The notes under the pieces were generated by a model. The model had not been told where the DNA came from and did not search any database. It was given only the letters and a program-made list of their open reading frames with translations. A program made the translations under genes and the position numbers. From Bradyrhizobium australiense (GTDB taxonomy: Bacteria > Pseudomonadota > Alphaproteobacteria > Rhizobiales > Xanthobacteraceae), in assembly GCF_013114825.1 (NCBI RefSeq), contig NZ_JAAVLX010000001.1:682001-746000 (forward strand): 64,000 bases of DNA, in the 5' to 3' direction. Each line of letters begins with the position of its first letter. The stretch's first letter is position 1. This document shows, piece after piece, positions 1-8,410 of this stretch.

Positions 1-89
1 CCGATCACGGCGACAAGCGCGACCGCGCCGAGCGCGCTCCACAATACACGTCGCGAATTCATCGGTTTGCCGGCACGCGCCTCACTCAT
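1..89 (-). CDS. N-terminus of a signal-anchored or exported protein (cut by window edge)
   Basis: Read on the minus strand, an ATG at 89 opens 29 codons that run off the window. The residues have a basic start (MSEARAGKPMNSRR) followed by a hydrophobic run (VLWSALGAVALVAVIG), which looks like a signal peptide or a single membrane anchor. A second in-frame ATG at 62 would give a shorter, more typical signal peptide. The fragment is too short to name a family. It is divergent from the FAD oxidoreductase that starts at 271. Confidence 0.45.
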   Translation of the reverse strand, partial: MSEARAGKPMNSRRVLWSALGAVALVAVI

Positions 90-270
90 CTCAATCAACC
101 GCAGTCTACTGCCGCCGTGGTCCGTCTGAAATGACGTAAATCCGGCGAAAACGGCCATGCGTCCGCTTCAGTCCAACCGGCGCGGCGGCCATTGCCTCAC
201 GCCGCGTGAGGCCGCAGCTTTGCGGACGAGCGTAGCCAAGCTTTGACGCCCTCTGGACAAGGAGGGCTTC

Positions 271-1708
271 ATGCCATCGGACAGACGTATGTTTTTGGGC
301 GCAGGCCTCGGCGTCGCCGCCGCGCTCGCTTCGCGCGCCAGCGGGTTGACGACGTCGGCGCAGACGGTCTCGGCAGACGATCCGTCTCTGCCTGCCAATG
401 TCCGCCTTGATCCGGAGGGTCGCGCCGCTGCCGCCCATGATTTTGGCCGCCTCATTCACAAGCAACCGCGCGGCGTGCTCAGGCCCGCATCGAGCGCCGA
501 CATTGCCGGCCTGATGCGATGGGCGAGACAACAGGGCGTCAAGGTGGCGGCGCGCGGGCAGGGCCACTCGATCTATGGCCGCTCCCTGGCCGAATGCGGC
601 ATCGTGGTCGATATGAGCGCGATGAACTCGGTCCGCGATGTCGGGCACGATCGCGTCGTGGTCGACGCCGGAGCGCCGTGGCGAGATCTGCTTGACGCGA
701 CCTTGGCGGAGAGACTTACGCCGCCCGTACTGACCAATTGTCTCGGCCTCTCGGTCGGGAACGATCGCGGTGGGAGGCATCGGAGCCACGTCATCCCGGC
801 ATGGCATGCAAACAGACAACGTCATCGCGCTGGACGTGGTGACGGGTGATGGCAATGAACTGAGTTGCTCGGCGGTCGCTAACCCGGATCTCTTCGATGG
901 CGTCCGCGCCGGCCTCGGCCAATGCGGCATCGTTACGCGGGCAACGCTGCGTCTGGTGCGCGCGCCCGAGCGTATCAGGCGCTTTCAGCTCTTCTACCGC
1001 GATTTGCCATTGTTGACGGCGCACCAGCGGCGCGTGCTGACGGAAGGACGCTTCGACCAGTTGCAGGGGGCCATTCTTCCCGATGGAAGCGGCGGTTGGC
1101 GGTACCAACTCGACGGCGCAATAACCTATGGCAGCGGCTCGGCGCCCGACGACAAGGCTGTGCTTTCCGGATTGTCAGATGAGCGCGGCGCCGCCGTCAT
1201 CGCCGACCTGACCTATCGCGAGGATGCCCTGGCGTTTGGAAAGTTCGAAAATCTGCTTCGGTCGAAGGGCCTGTGGTTCAATCCGCAGCCTTGGCTTTTG
1301 ACGTTCCTGCGCGGCAGCAACGCCGAACGGATCGCAGGCGATGCCTTGACCGGCTTGACGCAGGACGATGTCGGCCCATTCGGCCGGATTACCTATTATT
1401 CCGTGCTAACAGCAGCGTTTCGGACTCCGTTGGTCCGACTGCCGGCGGAGGACGTCGTCTATGCCTTCAATCTCATTCGCATCCCGGTGTCGAACGATCC
1501 GGCGGCGGCGCAGCGGATGATCGCGGCGAATCGTACGTTCTACGATCGCATTCGAGAAGCCGGCGGCGTTCAGTACCCGGTCGGTGCCTTTGCGATGTCG
1601 CCCGAAGACTGGGAGGCTCATTTCGGATCAGGCTGGCCGCAGTTTCGCGAAGCCAAGCGGCGCCATGATCCCGGACATCTGCTGGCGCCCGGCTACAACA
1701 TATTCTGA
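271..1708 (+). pseudogene. Tat-exported FAD-binding (BBE/cytokinin dehydrogenase-like) oxidoreductase, frameshifted
   Basis: The ATG at 271 follows GGAGG at good distance and begins a twin-arginine-like signal (DRRMFLGAG). The first reading frame shows an FAD_binding_4 domain (AARGQGHSIYGRS, VVVDAGAPWRDLL) up to about 757. The frame then shifts, and the same protein continues from about 758 (GTIAVGGIGATSSRHG) to a typical C-terminus (HLLAPGYNIF) at 1708. The expected glycine-rich LSVGGT motif is broken exactly at the shift, as if two bases were lost or one gained. Such proteins oxidise alcohols, sugars or cytokinins with a bound FAD, often in the periplasm. It is either a recent pseudogene or carries a sequence error. 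Confidence 0.8.
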
Positions 1709-1711
1709 CGC

Positions 1712-1742
1712 GCGGATATTCTAGAGGCTAGAGAAGATCCGC
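1712..1742. terminator. Weak hairpin between the FAD oxidoreductase and the LysR remnant
   Basis: GCGGAT at 1712-1717 can pair with ATCCGC at 1737-1742, just after the oxidoreductase stop. There is no T-run, so a terminator role is only suggested by position. Confidence 0.25.
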
Positions 1743-1922
1743 CTTCAGGCTGCTCGCCAGAAAATCCAGGAATCGCCGGAGGCGGTCCAGCGGCGCCCGT
1801 GTCGGCGGCCAGACCAGTTGGATCGGCATTCCCTTGGCTAGTAATTGCAAGATCGGCAGACTTCGCTTCGATAAACAGCTGACGATCGGCAAATCACTTC
1901 TGATTTTCCGAAATCGTGTCAA
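1728..1922 (-). pseudogene. Possible C-terminal remnant of a LysR-type regulator
   Basis: The last ~45 residues of this minus-strand frame (for example MPIQLVWPPTRAPLDRLRRF followed by LDFLASSLK) resemble the end of LysR substrate-binding domains, where a P-I-x-L-V-(W/Y)-PP-x-R segment precedes a final helix. Nothing upstream on the minus strand supplies the helix-turn-helix or the rest of the effector domain. If the reading is right, only the tail survives, next to a frameshifted oxidoreductase and a repeat cluster. The call rests on one short motif and could be chance. Confidence 0.35.
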
Positions 1923-1984
1923 GCCCAGGAATCAAAAAGAATCAAAAATATTCCGCTTAACGCGAGAGGCAAATCAGTCGCATA

Positions 1985-2400
1985 ACTCCGCCCGTCTCAC
2001 CCAATTGAGGGGCGGCTCGCGATCGTCACGAACGTGCGGTGAGATGCGATGGACGCTGAATGCGCAAGACGTACGCGCAGGAAGCGTACGGCGAAGTCGT
2101 GTGGTCCTGATGTCGCGGTGCTGGCATTAAGTTGCGCAGATTTCATTTTGCGCAGCGACGGTGGCAAAAGAGCCGTTCACCGGGGAGAGCTCGAAGTAAG
2201 CCGTAAAGCCATCGCGCAGGGAAGGCCGGGATGCTCCCGCTGTACCTGTATGCTCGTGTGCGTTCTCTTTTGCGCACTTTGCACACGAGACCGCGGGTGC
2301 AGCCAGCACCCGGTCTTCCCTGCGCCCTCTGATTGGAGAGGGCGGGAAGTTGATAGCAAACCTCGGGCGCCATGCGTCGCGAGATCGCGAAGTCACATTC
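1985..2400. repeat. Large dispersed Bradyrhizobiaceae-type repeat (about 0.4 kb), non-coding
   Basis: This stretch contains the string TAKSCGPD and, further on, IAQGRPGC when read on plus, and GAGKTGCWLHPRSRVQ when read on minus. I recall these as conceptual translations of a dispersed repeat in Bradyrhizobium-group genomes, not as real proteins. Local inverted repeats are visible, such as ACCGCGGGTGC with GCACCCGGT near 2290-2315 and CCCTC with GAGGG near 2326-2345. All frames are short or lack ribosome sites. With the two repeats that follow it fills the 745-bp gene-free gap between the LysR remnant and the Lrp gene. Confidence 0.5.
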
Positions 2401-2404
2401 AGTT

Positions 2405-2504
2405 GTCATCGTCCGTGAAGGCGGACGATCCAGTATTCCAGAGACAGCCAATGATCGAACCGAGAAGCCGCGGCGTACTGGATCCCCGCCTTCGGGGGAA
2501 GACG
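2405..2504. repeat. Palindromic repeat, family A copy 1
   Basis: The left arm (GTGAAGGCGGACGATCCAGTA) and right arm (TACTGGATCCCCGCCTTC) are near inverse complements around a ~50-bp centre. Related copies lie at 14161-14257 and at the right edge from 63941. No reading frame of merit is present. Confidence 0.7.
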
Positions 2505-2525
2505 AACCCATGCAACGTCCAGCGC

Positions 2526-2667
2526 CGTCGTCCAGGACAAGCGAGCGTAGCGAGCGCGATCCGGGACCCATACGCCGCGGCAGTTGTTATTCTGGGAGGA
2601 TGGTCGACGGCCTCCCTCAACAATGCACATCTGTGGTTATGGGTCCCTGCGTTCGCAGGGACGACAG
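2526..2667. repeat. Palindromic repeat, family B copy 1
   Basis: It begins CGTCGTCC and ends GGGTCCCTGCGTTCGCAGGG plus ACGACAG, so the outer ends pair. The left arm carries the variant GCGAGCGTAGCGAGCGC block shared with copy 3 at 8411. It abuts the stop codon of the Lrp-type gene at 2668 and may form that gene's 3' hairpin. Confidence 0.75.
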
Positions 2668-3129
2668 CTACACCGGCAGCGCGATCGAATACTTCACCTG
2701 GCTCAGCGCAAAGCTCGACTCGATCGAGGCAATGCCGTCGAGCCGCGTCAGCTTGTTCTTCAGGAACGCTTCGTAGGAGGAGAGATCGGCGGCGACCACG
2801 CGCAAGAGGTAATCGCGGTTGCCCGTCATCAGATAACACTCCAGCACCTCATCCCATTTCGAGATCGCCTTGGCAAACCGGTTGAGATCCTCTTCCTTCT
2901 GCCGCGCCAGCTTGATCGAGATGAAAACACTGACATGCAGCCCGAGCGATTTCTGGTCGACGGTCGCGATATAGCGGGTGATGACGCCGCGCTCTTCCAG
3001 AAGCTTGACGCGGCGATGGCACGGCGACACGGACAGGCCGACCTTGTCGGCGAGCTCCTGCATGGTCATGCGGCTGTCGGACTGCAACAAAGCGAGAATC
3101 TTGCGGTCGATGGCGTCGAGTGAGGGCAT
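2668..3129 (-). CDS. Lrp/AsnC-family transcriptional regulator
   Basis: The 153-residue product has the family layout. An N-terminal helix-turn-helix (LDAIDRKILALLQSDSRMT, then LADKVGLSVSPCHRRVKLLE) is followed by a RAM/AsnC ligand-binding domain (about 65-150) with the typical VLECYLMTGNRDYLLRV segment. Such proteins form octamers and sense amino acids. It is divergent from the 2-oxoacid dehydrogenase E1 at 3267, with a palindrome in the 137-bp gap, so it probably controls that gene and itself. In Pseudomonas putida the Lrp-type MdeR controls methionine gamma-lyase and an E1 homologue (MdeB); the pairing here resembles that. The effector is unknown. Confidence 0.93.
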   Translation of the reverse strand: MPSLDAIDRKILALLQSDSRMTMQELADKVGLSVSPCHRRVKLLEERGVITRYIATVDQKSLGLHVSVFISIKLARQKEEDLNRFAKAISKWDEVLECYLMTGNRDYLLRVVAADLSSYEAFLKNKLTRLDGIASIESSFALSQVKYSIALPV

Positions 3130-3160
3130 TGGGATGAACTCGGGGTTTGGAAGCTAATGG

Positions 3161-3183
3161 TGGGAAATTATCCCAATATTGGG
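3161..3183. promoter_or_regulatory. Palindromic operator candidate between the Lrp-type gene and the E1 gene
   Basis: CCCAATATTGGG at 3172-3183 is a perfect 12-bp palindrome. It overlaps a second inverted pair, TGGGA/TCCCA, at 3161-3175 with an AT-rich centre. Lrp-family sites are often short inverted repeats with an A/T core. The position in a divergent promoter gap fits autoregulation plus control of the E1 gene. Confidence 0.5.
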
Positions 3184-3266
3184 CGGTATGTCGCAGGAAA
3201 TTGAGAATTTTGGTGGCTCACCGCCCGCTAAAATCGGCGCATACTGAACGTCTCCGGAGCACGGCC

Positions 3267-5633
3267 ATGCCCATCGAGCCCGAACGCCTGGAAATGCTAA
3301 CCGCGCTGGCGCGCAAGGTGCTCTGGCTGTCGTCGTGGACCATCCATCACGCCAATCACGTCAGGCCCAACGTCGACGGGCTGAAGGTCGGTGGCCATCA
3401 GGCATCATCCGCCTCGCTCGCCAACATCATGTCGGCGCTGTACTTCTCCGTGCTGCGTCCGCAGGATCGTGTCGCGGTGAAGCCGCATGCGAGCCCGGTG
3501 TTTCACGCCATCCAGTATCTGTTCGGCCACCAGACCCGCGACAAGCTGGAAAATTTCCGCGGCTTCAAGGGCGCGCAGTCCTATCCGTCGCGCACCAAGG
3601 ACGCCGACGACGTCGACTTCTCCACCGGCTCGGTCGGCCTCGGTGTCGCGCAAACGCTGTTCTCCTCGCTGGTGCAGGACTACGTCACCGCGCATGGCTG
3701 GATGAAGGACCGGCCAGAAGGGCGGATGATCGCGCTCGTCGGCGATGCCGAAATGGATGAGGGCAACATTTTCGAGGCGCTGCTCGAGGGGTGGAAGCAT
3801 GCGCTACGCAATACCTGGTGGGTGGTCGACTACAACCGCCAGAGCCTCGATGCCGTCGTGCGGGAAGGGCTGTGGGAGAAGTTCGAGACCATGTTCCGCA
3901 ATTTCGGCTGGGAGGTGGTGATCGTGAAGTACGGCCGCCTTATGCAGGCGGCGTTCGCCGAACCCGGCGGCGAGGCGCTGAAGCGCTGGATCGATAATTG
4001 CCCGAACCAGATGTATGCGGCGCTGTGCTTCCAGGGCGGCGCTGCGTTCCGCAAGCACTTGCAGGACGACATCGGCGATCAGGGGCAAGTATCGCAACTG
4101 ATCGATCGCCGCAGCGACGACGAGTTGTTGGCGCTGATGTCCAATTTGGGCGGACACGACATGGCCAGCATGATCGAGGCATTTGAATCGATCGATCACG
4201 ATCGGCCCGTCTGCTTCATCGCCTACACCATCAAAGGCGTCGGCCTGCCGATGCAGGGCCACAAGGACAACCACGCCGGCCTGATGACGGTTGCGCAGAT
4301 GGAGAAGTGGCGCGCAACGCAGAACATCCGTTCCGGCCACGAATGGGACAAGTTCGAAGGCCTGTCACAGACGCCGGCCGAGCTCGAAGCATTTTTGGCG
4401 GCTGCGCCCTTCAACCAGGAAGGCCGCCGCCGACTGACCGCGCCTGTGATCGAGGTGCCCGAGCGGCTTACCTTCAAGCCGGCGGCACAGATGGCGACGC
4501 AGCAGGGCTTTGGGCTGGTGCTGAACGAACTCGCGCGCGGCGATACCGAACTGGCTTCGCGCATCGTTACCGCGTCGCCGGATGTCACCGTCTCGACCAA
4601 TCTGGGCGCCTGGGTGAATCGTCGCGGGCTGTTCGCGAAAGCCGAGAACCACGACCTGTTCCGGCAGGAGAAGATCCCGTCCGCCTATAGCTGGGAATTC
4701 TCGCCGAAGGGCCAGCACCTCGAGCTCGGCATCGCCGAGATGAATTTGTTCATCATGCTCTCGGCGTTGGGGCTGTCGCATCAGATCAACGGCGAACGGC
4801 TGCTGCCGGTCGGCACGCTGTACGATCCCTTCATCGAGCGCGGCCTCGATGCGCTGAACTACGCCTGTTACCAGGACGCACGCTTCATGGTGGTGGCGAC
4901 GCCATCCGGCATCACGCTGGCGCCGGAAGGCGGCGCGCATCAGTCGATCGCGACGCCCCTAATCGGCATGGCGCAGGACGGGCTGGCTTCGTTCGAGCCG
5001 GCGTTCGTCGATGAACTTGCCGTGATCATGGGATGGGGCTTCCGCCACATGCAACGGGAGAACGGCGAGGGCGGTTCGGTCTACCTGCGGCTGTCGACCC
5101 GCACCGTCGACCAGCCGCAGCGGATCATGACGCCGACCCTGCAGAACGACATCACCTCGGGCGCCTACTGGCTGCGTGAGCCAGGCGCCAATTGCGACGT
5201 CGTGATCGCCTATACCGGCGCGGTCGCGCCCGAGGCGATCGAGGCGGTGGGCTTCATCGGCGAAAGCCACCGCGATGTCGGTTTACTGGCGGTAACCTCC
5301 GCTGACCAGCTGCATGCGGGTTGGTCCGCTGCGCGGAATTTGCGGCGCGACCGCCGCGCCGTGCAGCACCTCAGCCACATCGAAAAGCTGCTGGCGCCGC
5401 TGTCGCGGGATTGCGGCCTCGTCACCGTAATCGACGGTCATCCGGCCGCGCTCGGTTGGCTCGGCAGCGTCCGCGGCCACCGCACTGAAGCGCTCGGCGT
5501 CGAGCAGTTCGGCCAGACCGGCACCATTGGCGACCTCTACCGCCACTACGGCATCGACGCCAACGCCATCATCGACGCGGCGGAAAGCCTCACGGTAGGC
5601 GCGCCCGTGCGGCATAGGAAGATGGCGGTATAG
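3267..5633 (+). CDS. Homodimeric 2-oxoacid dehydrogenase E1 (AceE/MdeB-like, thiamine diphosphate)
   Basis: The 788-residue protein has the single-chain E1/transketolase layout. The TPP-binding segment GDAEMDEGN with a downstream N (VVDYNRQSLDAVV) matches the AceE pattern, followed by a Pyr domain (about 430-640) and a C-terminal transketolase domain. AceE is about 100 residues longer. The likely substrate is pyruvate or a related 2-oxoacid such as 2-oxobutyrate, decarboxylated for transfer to a lipoyl-E2. No E2 or E3 gene is adjacent. The ATG at 3267 follows CGGAG; an upstream in-frame start at 3147 would cover the operator region and is less likely. Databases may label it transketolase. Confidence 0.85.
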   Translation: MPIEPERLEMLTALARKVLWLSSWTIHHANHVRPNVDGLKVGGHQASSASLANIMSALYFSVLRPQDRVAVKPHASPVFHAIQYLFGHQTRDKLENFRGFKGAQSYPSRTKDADDVDFSTGSVGLGVAQTLFSSLVQDYVTAHGWMKDRPEGRMIALVGDAEMDEGNIFEALLEGWKHALRNTWWVVDYNRQSLDAVVREGLWEKFETMFRNFGWEVVIVKYGRLMQAAFAEPGGEALKRWIDNCPNQMYAALCFQGGAAFRKHLQDDIGDQGQVSQLIDRRSDDELLALMSNLGGHDMASMIEAFESIDHDRPVCFIAYTIKGVGLPMQGHKDNHAGLMTVAQMEKWRATQNIRSGHEWDKFEGLSQTPAELEAFLAAAPFNQEGRRRLTAPVIEVPERLTFKPAAQMATQQGFGLVLNELARGDTELASRIVTASPDVTVSTNLGAWVNRRGLFAKAENHDLFRQEKIPSAYSWEFSPKGQHLELGIAEMNLFIMLSALGLSHQINGERLLPVGTLYDPFIERGLDALNYACYQDARFMVVATPSGITLAPEGGAHQSIATPLIGMAQDGLASFEPAFVDELAVIMGWGFRHMQRENGEGGSVYLRLSTRTVDQPQRIMTPTLQNDITSGAYWLREPGANCDVVIAYTGAVAPEAIEAVGFIGESHRDVGLLAVTSADQLHAGWSAARNLRRDRRAVQHLSHIEKLLAPLSRDCGLVTVIDGHPAALGWLGSVRGHRTEALGVEQFGQTGTIGDLYRHYGIDANAIIDAAESLTVGAPVRHRKMAV

Positions 5634-5634
5634 C

Positions 5635-5754
5635 CGTCGTCCCTGCGAACGCAGGGACGCATAACCACAGGGAGGAGTTGTCTAGGAGGACGTCTGCCAG
5701 TGCACCCCAAGATAGGCCGCGGCGTATGGGTCCCTGCGTTCGCAGGGACGACGG
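5635..5754. repeat. Palindromic repeat, family B copy 2
   Basis: The left end CGTCGTCCCTGCGAACGCAG is the inverse complement of the right end (CTGCGTTCGCAGGGACGACG). The left end starts just after the E1 stop codon. A 70-bp variable centre separates the arms. It probably forms a long hairpin at the 3' end of the E1 transcript. Confidence 0.8.
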
Positions 5755-5921
5755 TGAAAAGAGGCACACTTGCCACACCAACGCCCCCGTCCTTATATCC
5801 AGCGCCTGCCGCATCGCGGCACCCCGCATATGGCGGGTTCAACTGCCCTGGCTTTCGTGCAAGGATGCCTGCCGAACGCTACCGTTCCTCCTTCATTGCT
5901 CCGAGATTAAAGAGGTTTCCG

Positions 5922-7352
5922 ATGGTCAATCGCATGCAGTTCTACATCGATGGCGCCTGGGTTGATCCCGTCATCAAGAAGTCCACCCCCGTCATTAATC
6001 CGGCGACCGAAGAAGCGATGTATGAAGTTGCGCTCGGCTCCAAGGCGGACCTCGACAAGGCCGTGGCCGCCGCCAAGCGAGCCTTCGTGACCTATTCGCA
6101 GACCAGCCGCGAAGAGCGCATCGCGCTCTTGGAAAAGATCATCACCATCTACAAGGGCCGCATGAAGGAGATCGGTGCCGCCGTCTCCGACGAGATGGGT
6201 GCGCCGCTGCCGATGGCCGAACGCCTGCAGGCCGGCGCCGGTCTTGGCCACATCGCCTCCACGCTGGAGGTGCTGAAGAACTACCATTTCGAAGAGACGC
6301 TCGGTTCGGCCGTGGTCGTGCGCGAGCCGGTCGGGGTCGTCGGCATGATCACGCCGTGGAACTGGCCGCTCAACCAGATCGCCTGTAAGGTCGCGCCCGC
6401 GCTCGCCGCCGGCTGCGCCATGATCCTGAAACCCTCGGAATTCACGCCGACCTCGGCGTTGATCTTCGCCGAGATCCTCCATGAAGCAGGCGTGCCGAAG
6501 GGCGTGTTCAATCTGCTCAACGGCCTCGGCCCCGAAGTCGGCGCCGCGATGGCCGAGCATCCCGATATCGACATGATCTCGTTCACCGGCTCGACCCGCG
6601 CCGGCGTCGACGTCGCCAAGCGCGCCGCGCCGACCGTGAAGCGCGTCAGCCAGGAACTCGGCGGCAAGTCGCCGAACGTCATCCTCGAAGGCGCCGACCT
6701 CACCAAGGCCGTCACCGGCGGCGTGATGCACATGTTCAACAACTCCGGACAGTCCTGCAACGCGCCGTCGCGGATGATCGTGCCGCTGTCCAAGATGAAG
6801 GAAGTCGCCGCCATCGCAAAGGGCGTCGCCGACAAGACCAAGGCCGGCGATCCGCGTGCCGAAGGCACCACGATCGGCCCCGTGGTCAATCGCGGCCAGT
6901 GGGACAAGATCCAGGCGCTGATCCAGAAGGGCATCGACGAAGGCGCCACGCTGGTCGCCGGCGGTCCCGGTCTCCCCGAGGGCGTCAACAAGGGCTTCTA
7001 TGTCCGCCCGACCATCTTCGCCGACGTCACCAACGAGATGACGATCGCACGTGAAGAAATCTTCGGACCTGTGCTGACCATCATCGGCGCCAGGGATGAA
7101 GCCGATGCCGTGCGCATCGCCAATGACACGCCCTATGGTCTCGCCGGTTACGTCTCGGGCGACACGGTGGAAAGCGCGCGCCGCGTGGCCCGCCAGATCC
7201 GCGCCGGCAATGTCAACCTGCAGGGCGTGCCGAACGACCGTACCGCGCCGTTCGGCGGCTACAAGCAGTCCGGCAACGGCCGCGAGTGGGGCAAGTACGG
7301 CCTCGAGGAATATCTCGAGGTGAAGGCGGTCGCCGGCTACAACGCGGCGTAA
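5922..7352 (+). CDS. NAD(P)+-dependent aldehyde dehydrogenase
   Basis: The 476-residue protein fits the ALDH superfamily. It has the ITPWNWPLNQ segment of the cofactor site, the glutamate motif QELGGKSPNVIL, the nucleophilic cysteine in NSGQSCNAPSR (C279) and the C-terminal PFGGYKQSGNGREWGKYG. It oxidises an aldehyde to the acid; the substrate cannot be read from sequence. The ATG at 5922 follows AGAGG. A longer in-frame reading back to 5700 would start inside repeat B2 and is not credible. A strong terminator follows at 7384. Confidence 0.93.
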   Translation: MVNRMQFYIDGAWVDPVIKKSTPVINPATEEAMYEVALGSKADLDKAVAAAKRAFVTYSQTSREERIALLEKIITIYKGRMKEIGAAVSDEMGAPLPMAERLQAGAGLGHIASTLEVLKNYHFEETLGSAVVVREPVGVVGMITPWNWPLNQIACKVAPALAAGCAMILKPSEFTPTSALIFAEILHEAGVPKGVFNLLNGLGPEVGAAMAEHPDIDMISFTGSTRAGVDVAKRAAPTVKRVSQELGGKSPNVILEGADLTKAVTGGVMHMFNNSGQSCNAPSRMIVPLSKMKEVAAIAKGVADKTKAGDPRAEGTTIGPVVNRGQWDKIQALIQKGIDEGATLVAGGPGLPEGVNKGFYVRPTIFADVTNEMTIAREEIFGPVLTIIGARDEADAVRIANDTPYGLAGYVSGDTVESARRVARQIRAGNVNLQGVPNDRTAPFGGYKQSGNGREWGKYGLEEYLEVKAVAGYNAA

Positions 7353-7383
7353 TGGATGCGCCGCTCGCGCCGTTCGTGAAGAT

Positions 7384-7414
7384 GCCGGCTGCGGAACCGC
7401 GGCCGGCTTTTTTT
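7384..7414 (+). terminator. Rho-independent terminator after the aldehyde dehydrogenase
   Basis: GCCGGCTGC pairs with GCGGCCGGC (one T-G wobble) around GGAACC, followed directly by seven T. This is the clearest terminator in the window. Confidence 0.85.
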
Positions 7415-7497
7415 GACCAGAATCATCGTCAGGCTAAGCTCGCGTCAATGCGCAAGCGGAACTGCCGACGACGCAATAAGAAAAGAGGAGGATGCCC

Positions 7498-8388
7498 GTG
7501 AAGAAGATTGCCGTTGCGCTCGTCGCGCTGATGTCGCTGACCGCCGCCGCGGACGCGCAGACTCCCAAGGACCTGATCGCGGCCCTCAAGGTGAAGTGGA
7601 ACACGCCGACCGAGCCGTTCAAGATGATCGGCAACGTCTATTATGTCGGAACCGTCGGCCTGGCGTCCTATCTGATCACGTCGCCGCAGGGCCACATCCT
7701 GGTCGATACGGTGATGCCGGAATCAACGTCGCAGATCAAAGCGAATATCGAGAAACTCGGATTCAAGATCGCCGACATCAAATACCTCCTTAACACCCAC
7801 GCGCATATCGACCACACCGGCGGCCTCGCCGAAATGAAGCAGGCCAGCGGCGCCCAGATGGTCGCGGGCGAAGCCGACAAACCGCTGCTCGAAGGCGGCT
7901 ACTATCCCGGCGCGCAGGAAGATACGGCACTGGCGTTTCCGCCGGTGAAGGTCGATCGCACGGTTCGCGAAGGCGACACGGTAACCGTGGGCGATGTAAC
8001 CTTGACCGCCCGCGAGACGCCCGGCCATTCGCCGGGCTGCACGAGCTGGGAATTCTCGGTGAAGGACGGCGACGCCACACGGTCCGTCCTCATCTTCTGC
8101 AGCGGCACGGTGGCGCTGAACCGCCTCGCCGGCAGTCCGACCTATTCCGGAATCGTTACCGACTACCGGAAGACGTTCGCGCGGGCGAAGGACATGAAAG
8201 TGGACGTGCTGCTCGCGCCCCATCCGGAAATGTACAAGATGGCCGAGAAGCGCGCCAAGCTCGCCGAAGGCGGACCTAACCCGTTCGTCAATCCCGGCGA
8301 GTTCAACGCCTATGCCGAGACGTTGGAGAAGGCGTTTGAAGACGCGCTCGTCAAGCAAACCGCCGCCGCGCAGGAAAAGAAGGGGTGA
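7498..8388 (+). CDS. Subclass B3 metallo-beta-lactamase (BJP-1-like)
   Basis: The zinc ligands of B3 enzymes are all present: HAHIDH (H101, H103, D105, H106), H177 in TPGHSPGCTSW and H242 in APHPEMY. The first ~21 residues are a signal peptide ending ADAQT, so it acts in the periplasm and hydrolyses beta-lactams. From memory the sequence closely resembles BJP-1 of Bradyrhizobium japonicum, including the KPLLEGGYYPG and FCSGTVALNRL segments; no search was run. The GTG at 7498 has AGGAGG six bases upstream, whereas the ATG at 7492 abuts the same site, so GTG is preferred. It is probably intrinsic soil-bacterium chromosome content. Confidence 0.92.
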   Translation: MKKIAVALVALMSLTAAADAQTPKDLIAALKVKWNTPTEPFKMIGNVYYVGTVGLASYLITSPQGHILVDTVMPESTSQIKANIEKLGFKIADIKYLLNTHAHIDHTGGLAEMKQASGAQMVAGEADKPLLEGGYYPGAQEDTALAFPPVKVDRTVREGDTVTVGDVTLTARETPGHSPGCTSWEFSVKDGDATRSVLIFCSGTVALNRLAGSPTYSGIVTDYRKTFARAKDMKVDVLLAPHPEMYKMAEKRAKLAEGGPNPFVNPGEFNAYAETLEKAFEDALVKQTAAAQEKKG

Positions 8389-8410
8389 GCGGGCGAGTCT
8401 CTGACCATCC

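Noticed and set aside
2049..2885. Plus-strand frame of 278 codons in the repeat cluster, running into the Lrp gene
   Set aside because: Its first part is a translated dispersed repeat and its end is antisense to the Lrp-type gene. No start site supports it.
3147..3266. Longer N-terminus for the E1 protein
   Set aside because: It would translate the operator region, has no ribosome site, and the residues are unlike E1 N-termini; ATG 3267 fits better.
5700..5921. N-terminal extension of the aldehyde dehydrogenase
   Set aside because: The extension begins inside repeat B2; the ATG at 5922 has AGAGG upstream and gives the normal family length.
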